This document shows, piece after piece, positions 58,113 to 64,000 of a stretch of 64,000 nucleotides of DNA. The notes beneath the pieces were generated by a model. It saw only the letters and a list, made by a program, of their open reading frames with translations. It had not been told where the DNA came from and did no database searches. Every line of letters starts with the position of its first letter. Position 1 is the first letter of the stretch. Made by a program: the position numbers and the translations under genes. The stretch is from Crotalaria pallida (taxonomy: Eukaryota > Streptophyta > Magnoliopsida > Fabales > Fabaceae): assembly GCA_037953625.1 (NCBI GenBank), contig CM075650.1, positions 120,945,706 to 121,009,705 of the forward strand, given 5' to 3'.

Positions 58113-59339
58113 TGATGTGTGCGTAGCATGCATATTATTTTCCTATTAGTTTGTATTTATTTTAATATTTATTTAGGTATTTTATTTTAATTTAGCATGC
58201 ATTTAGTTCATATTTCACTTGGGAAAGGTTTTTGGTGTTTTTGATGTGCAGGTTACAATTTGGAGGCTTGGAGCTTTGGAAAGTAAAGAATTTATCATTG
58301 ACAAAATATTAAAGAGCTTTTTGGAGCAATTGTATAAAAAAAAGAGATTTGGGGGCTTTGAGAAGGAAGATGAGTCATTGGGCCTAATCAATCAATTTGG
58401 GCTCAAATTTGGAAAACGTAGCAGATAACTTGTAAAAAGATAGAAACCCTTGTAGATAGATTTGAATTAGAAGATTAGATTTGATGAGAAGATATATATA
58501 ATTAGAAAACAAGGATTGAAGACACAAGACAACATATTTCTCTCAAGGAAGATCTGGAAAGCGATTGAAGATAGAAGAAATTCTCCTCCTCTCAACTTTT
58601 GGTTATTCCTACTTTAGTATGTCTTATTCTTATTTTTTAATTTTTTTCATGAACATGAGTAGTGAGTAGTTCCCTTTTTCTGAGGATTAGGATTAGCCCA
58701 TGGAGGCATTGACATGAGGATTTGATATTTTAACTTTTATTTATGCTAGATTCTATTTTTATTTAATTTTGGTGTGCTTAATGCTTTTGGTTGTGTAGAG
58801 CTCCACAATTACATGATCCCAGATAGTAAGGGAAGTACCGAAAGGTGAACCTTAGCATTAGAAAATACCAAAATTGAACTTAGGAACTTAAATCACGAAA
58901 GTAGTTTTAATTCCTGAGGGGATTCCCTGAATTATCATAGAATTTAATGGATTTAATGTACCCTAATTATCACGAAAGTAGAAATTAGGCCTCATTAGGT
59001 ACGTTGCTAAGACTCTGAAAGGAGCTAATATTCTACGTTAGGATAATTCACCCTAAAAATAAATCTAGCTAAATAAAAAAGATATCACTAAAGATTGTCA
59101 ATGCGGATATGTGGTGAAACTAATCCTTGGAAATTTCCCAATCCAAATCTCAATCCAATCTTTTAGATTTTATTTTATTTTATTTTTCCCAAAAATCAAT
59201 CTCTAAATTCTATTTTTAATTTTATACTAATCCGGTTTAGATAATTGGTGCTTATAATTTGTTGGTATTTAACAACAAAATCCCTGCGGATACGATACTT
59301 TTTATTACTAAGATAACCTGTGCGCTTGCGGGGCTATCA
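58113..59339 (+). repeat. Athila LTR shared by two tandem copies
   Basis: 1227 bp from TGATGTGTG to GGGCTATCA. It has a PPT on its left and a PBS on its right, so it is the 3' LTR of the long element and the 5' LTR of another copy. A short frame at 58219-58428 is not a recognised gene. A TATATATAA stretch near 58493-58501 could be its TATA box. Confidence 0.8.
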
Positions 59340-59345
59340 AGTTTT

Positions 59346-59363
59346 TGGCGCCGTTGCCGGGGA
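59346..59363 (+). other. Athila primer-binding site (second copy)
   Basis: TGGCGCCGTTGCCGGGGA, six bases after the LTR end. Matches the 3' end of tRNA-Asp, the usual Athila primer. Confidence 0.8.
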
Positions 59364-59467
59364 TTTTGCTTTGTTAATATTAACTATTATTATAAGTTGA
59401 TTAGACTAAACCTCTTTTTCTAGTTTGTTTTGTTTTCTCTTTTTTCCACAGGAATTCTGATTCTCTT

Positions 59468-59723
59468 ATGCGAAGCATCAGACTTGGGACACCTGTTCAA
59501 TCAGATCCTGAGATCGAGAGGACTTTTCATAGAAGAAGGAGACAACAAAGACCTGAAAATCTAGCAATGGCACAAAATGAAAATCACACGCCATTGAAGG
59601 ATTATGGGACCCCTTCCATCAAAGGGCTACAATCTAGTGTGGTCGTCCCACCCATTGAAGCCAACAACTTTGAGATCAAGATGAGCTTGATTAATGCGGT
59701 CCAGCAAAATCAATTTGGAGGGA
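59468..59723 (+). pseudogene. Athila gag, N-terminal fragment (second copy)
   Basis: ATG at 59468 with the MRSIRLGTPVQSDPEIE start, then an Arg-rich segment and the conserved gag entry (SSVVVPPIEANNFEIKMSLI), typical of Athila gag. At about 59723 homology stops and an unrelated Copia remnant begins, so only ~85 codons remain. Confidence 0.75.
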
Positions 59724-60674
59724 CCAAATTGGTATGAAGATGAGCTTATACTAATGCTAAGAGTAAGTCTCATAGAAATGTTGTTGATTTTTCTAAGGTT
59801 TATTTTTCAAATGCACCAACATGTTTCTATTGTGGTTCTCATGGACATATTTCAAATGTGTGTTATATTAAAGCAAAGCATGATTGTTTTGTAGGTATGA
59901 TTGAATAGCAAAAGGGCTCACAAGTGTTATTCTTTATTTGCTTCTTCAAGTATCAAGAGAATGTCCTACAAATTGGTATAATTGGTAATTGTTGAAATCT
60001 TACAATTGGTATTACTTCTACAAAAGCTAACATTTGGTATCAAGTGAGTTTCTCACAAGAGATAACAAGTATTCATAATTGAATTTCTCAATTGGTATCT
60101 TCTAATCTTACTATTAATATCTTACAATTGATATTTGCAATTTGTGTTGAAAATTCACAAGTATTGTAATGATATATTTTCTTCAATTGATATCATCGTG
60201 TGATCATTATATGTTTATCATGCTATTGTTGTTACTGTATATTTCTTTACAATTGATATCTTACTTTGTTAAGTGATGTGATGACTTTTTAGTTCTAATT
60301 GGTATCATATTTCATTGTCATATTTCTTTCCAATTGGTATCACATTTCAAAGTATAATTCTTTAGTTTTATATTTGGTATCATTGATTGATTGGTATCAA
60401 TGTTATGAAGAAATGGTTCTTATTTCTCTTATTTTGGCTTAAGTTTTTATTGTCATAATACTTTTTGATAATGCCAAAAGGGGGAGAAGAGGTTGTTTTG
60501 TTGTTTTTATATAGGTTGAGCAAAGTTGTTGAAGATAGGAGGAGAATCAAGCTTTACTCAATTGGATTTCAAATGTCAAAACATTGAGGGGGAGCAAGAG
60601 TCTCACCAAGTGATCAAATGGTTCAAGCATCAACAACTTCAAAACATGTTTGTCATTGTCAAAAGGGGGGATAT
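59724..60674 (+). pseudogene. Copia internal remnant: gag knuckle and 3' region
   Basis: A frame at about 59757-59909 encodes CFYCGSHGHISNVCYIKAKH, a CCHC knuckle of Copia gag, and ends at TAG. Protease, integrase, RT and RNase H are all missing; the 3' untranslated region follows directly. Its end has the GTCATTGTCAAAAGGGGGG tract (about 60650-60670) that acts as PPT before the LTR at 60675. The left junction with Athila gag shows no LTR or target copy, so a deletion joined the two. Confidence 0.65.
59972..60400 (+). repeat. Dispersed ATTGGTATC words
   Basis: About eleven copies of ATTGGTATC or ATTGATATC (several as CAATTGGTATCA) in 430 bp, irregularly spaced. The word equals the LTR/PBS junction of many Copia elements (ATTGGTATCAGAGC). 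Confidence 0.6.
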
Positions 60675-60960
60675 TGTTAGATCCGGTGTGATGGTTTTGA
60701 TAATGCCAAAGGTTTTGAACAAGCTACAAATGTTTTGATCAAGCTTAAATAATGGAGAAGCTCACCAAAGTTCAACAAACAACAAATGATGAAGAGAGAG
60801 CAAGCTCATGAAGATTCAAATGTGTATTATATTGTAATATCTTTAGTTTGAGTTTTTTAGTTTAATGAGTTTGGGTAGAGTCATTAGAGGGTAGTGAATC
60901 TCTATCAAGTGCATGATTATATTATAATTTGAGTATTCACTTAACCTAAAATCAATAGGT

Positions 60961-61893
60961 GGCTTAAAGGTTTGAAAGAAAAGGTTTAGATTTGAGAAAA
61001 CAAGTTTTTAGAAGTGTTTTACAGTGGCTAATCGATTAATGGGTTGAGTTAATCGATTAACACACATCTTACAGTGGTTAATCGATTAAGGCAATGAGTA
61101 AATCGATTAACACCTGCAAAACTGGTTTTCAAAATACGTTTTTTTTTAACTTCTCAAAATCTGTTTTTAAGGTTCCTAACTTTTGGGTATTCTATATAAA
61201 CCTTTTCCTAATCATTGTGATTAACTAACATCATTTTGCATATCAATTTTACAAAGATCAAAGCCAAATCAATATGTGGCTTAAAGGTTTGAAAGAAAAG
61301 GTTTAGATTTGAGAAAACAAGTTTTTAGAAGTGCTTTACAGTGGCTAATCGATTAAAGAGTTGATTTAATCGATTAACACACATCTTACAGTGGTTAATC
61401 GATTAAGGCAATGAGTTAATCGATTAACACCTGCAAAACTGGTTTTTAAAATACGTTTTTTTACTTCTCAAAATCTGTTTTTAAGGTTCCTAACTTTTGG
61501 GTATTCTATATAAACCTTTTCCTAATCATTGTGATTAACTAACATCATTTTGCATATCAATTTTACAAAGATCAAAGCCAAATCAATATGTGGCTTAAAG
61601 GTTTGAAAGAAAAGGTTTAGATTTGAGAAAACAAGTTTTTAGAAGTGTTTTACAGTGGCTAATCGATTAAAGAGTTGATTTAATCGATTAACACACATCT
61701 TACAGTGGTTAATCGATTAAGGCAATGAGTTAATCGATTAACACCTGCAAAACTGGTTTTTAAAATACGTTTTTTTACTTCTCAAAATCTGTTTTTAAGG
61801 TTCCTAACTTTTGGGTATTCTATATAAACCTTTTCCTAATCATTGTGATTAACTAACATCATTTTTCATATCAATTTTACAAAGATTAAAGCC
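60961..61893 (+). repeat. Three tandem ~315-bp promoter modules
   Basis: Copies start with GGCTTAAAGGTTTGAAAG at 60961, 61278 and 61592 (periods 317 and 314). Each holds four ATCGATTA-type sites arranged as two pairs and a TATATAAA box at its end (61193, 61507, 61821). The third copy runs on into the transcribed part of the LTR. Confidence 0.85.
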
Positions 61894-62661
61894 ACACTAT
61901 TCTCTCTCACTTTCTCATAGATCAAAGCTTTCACTTTTATATTCTTTGATCAAGAATCTTTGAATCTCTTATGTTGATATTTTCATAGTTCTTGAAAAAG
62001 ATTCATAGGATTGTTATTGTTTTCAATTTGGTTGTAATCATTGCAAAAGAGGCAAACATTCTACAACAAAGGAAGACTTGGTGGTTCTTCATCAAGCAAA
62101 ATCGTCTTGGAAGTCTTGTTGTGTTAACTAGCAATTGGAAGCCTTGGTGTGAGGTATCATCAAGCATTTGGAAGACTTGTTGTGGGGATATCAACAAGCA
62201 AGGGATGAGGTTATATTAGAAGTTCAATAGGGTTGCAAGACAAGAGTAGGGTATCTCTTGGAGGCTATCAAGAAGGGAGTCTTAAGAGGCATTTACTTGT
62301 AATTTGAGAACTCTAATTCCTTAGTGAAGAATCTCTCTTGGTTGAAGAGGGGACTGGATGTAGCTCACGGTGGTTGTGAGTGAACCAGGATAAATCACTG
62401 TGTAGTATCTCTATTCCCTTAACTCTTTACATTCTTGTCATTTCATATTGTTCTTGGTTGAAAACCTAGAAAAGATTGATTTTTCATAATTGATTGAATT
62501 AGCTTTTAAGTATGCAAATTGAATTGGGGAAAATCATTTTCATAACCTAGGTAATCAATAAGAATATTGGTGTTAATCAATTCCGCTTAATCTTTGATCA
62601 TATGTGTTAATTGATTGATTTTCGTATTCGATTGAAAAGTGATTTTTCAGTTTTAATAGTG

Positions 62662-62805
62662 ATTAATCGATTAACTGAAGGTGTTAATCGATTAACCAAA
62701 AGACTGCTTTCAGGCACTAATCGATTAATTGGTCAGCTTAATTGATTAACTTGTGTTTTTCAAGGGTTAATCGATTAACAACATAGCTTAATCGATTAAG
62801 GGCTA
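62662..62805. promoter_or_regulatory. TAATCGATTA cluster near the LTR end
   Basis: Six TTAATCGATTAA-type sites (one TAATTGATTA) downstream of the promoter modules, so within the transcribed part if the TATA boxes are used. Confidence 0.45.
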
Positions 62806-62933
62806 AAACATTTTGTAAAAATCATTCATTTTAATTGTTTCGATTCATTTCTTTCGAAAATCTTTCAAGGTTTCTTAAACATCTGTTCAAACCCCCCTTC
62901 TAGGTGTTCTCCTAGGGTTCCTTAGTTATTTCA

Positions 62934-64000
62934 CCCACCGATTGTAGTTTTTACAGATGCAAGTGTCCAGGTCTCATTTTCTTCTAGTGCCTTGATTTTT
63001 TGTGCTATTGCCTCTCGCCATTGGGGTTCTTTTACAACCTGTGAGTATGTTCTTGGCTCATCATGACATGTGATGGCCGCAAAAAAAGCTTTGTGTTTTG
63101 ATGAGAAATTATCATAGCTAACATATTGTGAAATAGGATAAGCCTTACCAAAAGATTTCGATGAAGCCGGTGAAGTGCATTGATGGGATTGTATGGTTGT
63201 GTGGCAAACATAGTCCTTGAGATATCTGGGTGGTTGTCTCATGCGTGGTGCAAGTTCATCAATGTGCTCTTCCTCATTAAGCACAATTTCTTCAGCAGTT
63301 TCAGTACCCATCATATTAGAATTTTCATTTTCATCATACTGTGAATCACATGACACATCTTGTTCCATAGCATCTTGATTACACAAGAATTCTTCACTTT
63401 CAGGTATGTGAGTCGGATCATGAAATATGGTTGGAGATCAAGACAAGTTTATTTCTGTATTGTTCTCATTTGATGCATAAGGATAAACATTTTCATAGAA
63501 AATCACATCTCGGGAGACAAAGAATTCTCGTGTTTTTAAGTTGTAAACTTTCCATCCTTTTTGCCCTTGTGGATAGCCTATAAACATACATTTTTCAGCT
63601 CTTGGATCAAACTCTTATCGCTGCTTTGATGATGTCTTTACATAACATAAGCACCCAAAAGCCTTCAAATGGTCATACGAAGGTAGTTTTCCAAAAAGAA
63701 TTTCATAATGAGTAATTCCTTTATTGGCCATTGTAGGTGTTCTATTAATGATGTAGGTGGCTGCCAAAATACATTCTCCCCAAAAAGATAAGGGGAGACT
63801 TGCTTGGAATCTCAATGCTCGTGCAACATTAAGGATATGCCTATGCTTCCGCTCTACTCGCCCATTTTGTTGTGGTGTACCTTCACAAGATGTTTCATGC
63901 ACAATCCCTTCTTGTTGAAAAAATTTCCGAGTCAAAAAGTTAGTAAATTCTGTACCATTGTCACTTCGAATCCTCTTAACTCTAGTTTCAAATTGAGTTT
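62934..64000 (-). pseudogene. Copia pol fragment: integrase core to RT start
   Basis: One minus-strand frame from the window edge. It has the integrase second Asp (RIRSDNGTEFTNF), the Glu region (QQNGRVERKHRHI), SFWGECILAATYIINRTP and FGCLCYVKT, then the spacer and the entry to RT (WREAIAQKIKALEENETWTL). In-frame stops are TAA 63617-63615 and TGA 63440-63438. It is cut at 62934 by the LTR end, just before the RT motif usually read KWVYK. A different Copia lineage from the SIRE units. Protease and early integrase lie beyond the window. Confidence 0.8.

Larger units (their letters stand above)
843..59339 (+). mobile_element. Athila-clade Gypsy element (host of most other insertions)
   Basis: The parts in order are: truncated 5' LTR (843-1089), PBS, gag start, pol remnant, hairpin spacer, ORF1-type gene, PPT (58101-58112) and 3' LTR (58113-59339). 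The two LTRs align over their last ~247 bp. It is interrupted by an LTR fragment (1270-1700), by the SIRE array (4788-49358 with the duplicated target) and by a solo LTR (51485-57370). The region from gag to the RT catalytic core is missing. The Athila assignment rests on the PBS resembling the 3' end of tRNA-Asp, the integrase type, the post-pol GGGAGGCAACCCAAG motif and the ORF1 gene. Confidence 0.75.
60675..62933 (+). repeat. Copia LTR with triplicated promoter region
   Basis: Starts TGTTAGATCC after the PPT and ends at about 62933 (CCTTAGTTATTTCA), where the coding frame of another Copia element begins on the minus strand. About 2.26 kb. Holds three tandem ~315-bp repeats and a further TAATCGATTA cluster at 62662-62805. 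A short frame at 61992-62219 is not a recognised gene. Confidence 0.7.

Noticed and set aside
57914..58126. 70-codon frame before the Athila 3' LTR
   Set aside because: Runs through the PPT into the LTR and has no domain; chance frame.
1..64000. A host cellular gene
   Set aside because: Every frame of useful length falls inside an LTR element or is a low-complexity by-product; no intron-exon gene with a recognisable cellular product was seen.

Overview
This window is repeat-dense plant nuclear DNA made almost entirely of LTR retrotransposons. I found no cellular gene, tRNA, rRNA, CRISPR array or bacterial feature. The element families (SIRE-clade Copia, Athila-clade Gypsy, Tekay-type chromoviruses) and the LTR styles suggest a legume, most likely soybean (Glycine). 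That host call rests on family recognition and is not proven by the sequence.

Layout, outermost to innermost. (1) The base layer is an Athila element in + orientation: 5' LTR remnant 843-1089, primer-binding site (PBS), start of gag, pol from the RT thumb to integrase (1701-3702), a five-hairpin spacer, an ORF1-type gene (4753-4787 continuing at 49359-50549), polypurine tract (PPT) and 3' LTR (58113-59339). That LTR is followed by a second PBS and gag start, so two Athila copies stand head to tail. (2) Inserted in the Athila ORF1 is a tandem array of SIRE-type Copia units (4788-49353): four LTRs and three internal domains, nearly identical and all carrying the same disabling stop codons. (3) The first LTR of that array is split by a minus-strand SIRE-like element without pol (6137-27952). 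(4) The gag of that element is split by a solo LTR (12583-26260). (5) The solo LTR is split by a complete, young, minus-strand Tekay chromovirus (13636-24528) with an uninterrupted 1453-residue polyprotein. Target-site duplications support the last three insertions (CCTAC and TTCTC exact, GTTCG with one base lost). The array insertion has a 4-of-5 match (ACACC/GCACC).

Other layers: parts of two chromovirus-like LTRs at the left edge (1-842, 1270-1700), a 5.9-kb solo LTR in the Athila 3' untranslated region (51485-57365, exact duplication AATGA), and at the right edge a decayed Copia remnant with a complete LTR (59724-62933) abutting a minus-strand Copia integrase/RT fragment (62934-64000).

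The most interesting signals are: a charge-rich reading frame at the same place in every chromovirus-type LTR, in one case directly behind a splice-acceptor-like sequence; dense arrays of short palindromes (TAATCGATTA in Copia elements, ACTCGAGT in the Tekay element) around LTR promoters; a triplicated promoter module in one Copia LTR; and amplification of an already dead SIRE element by recombination.
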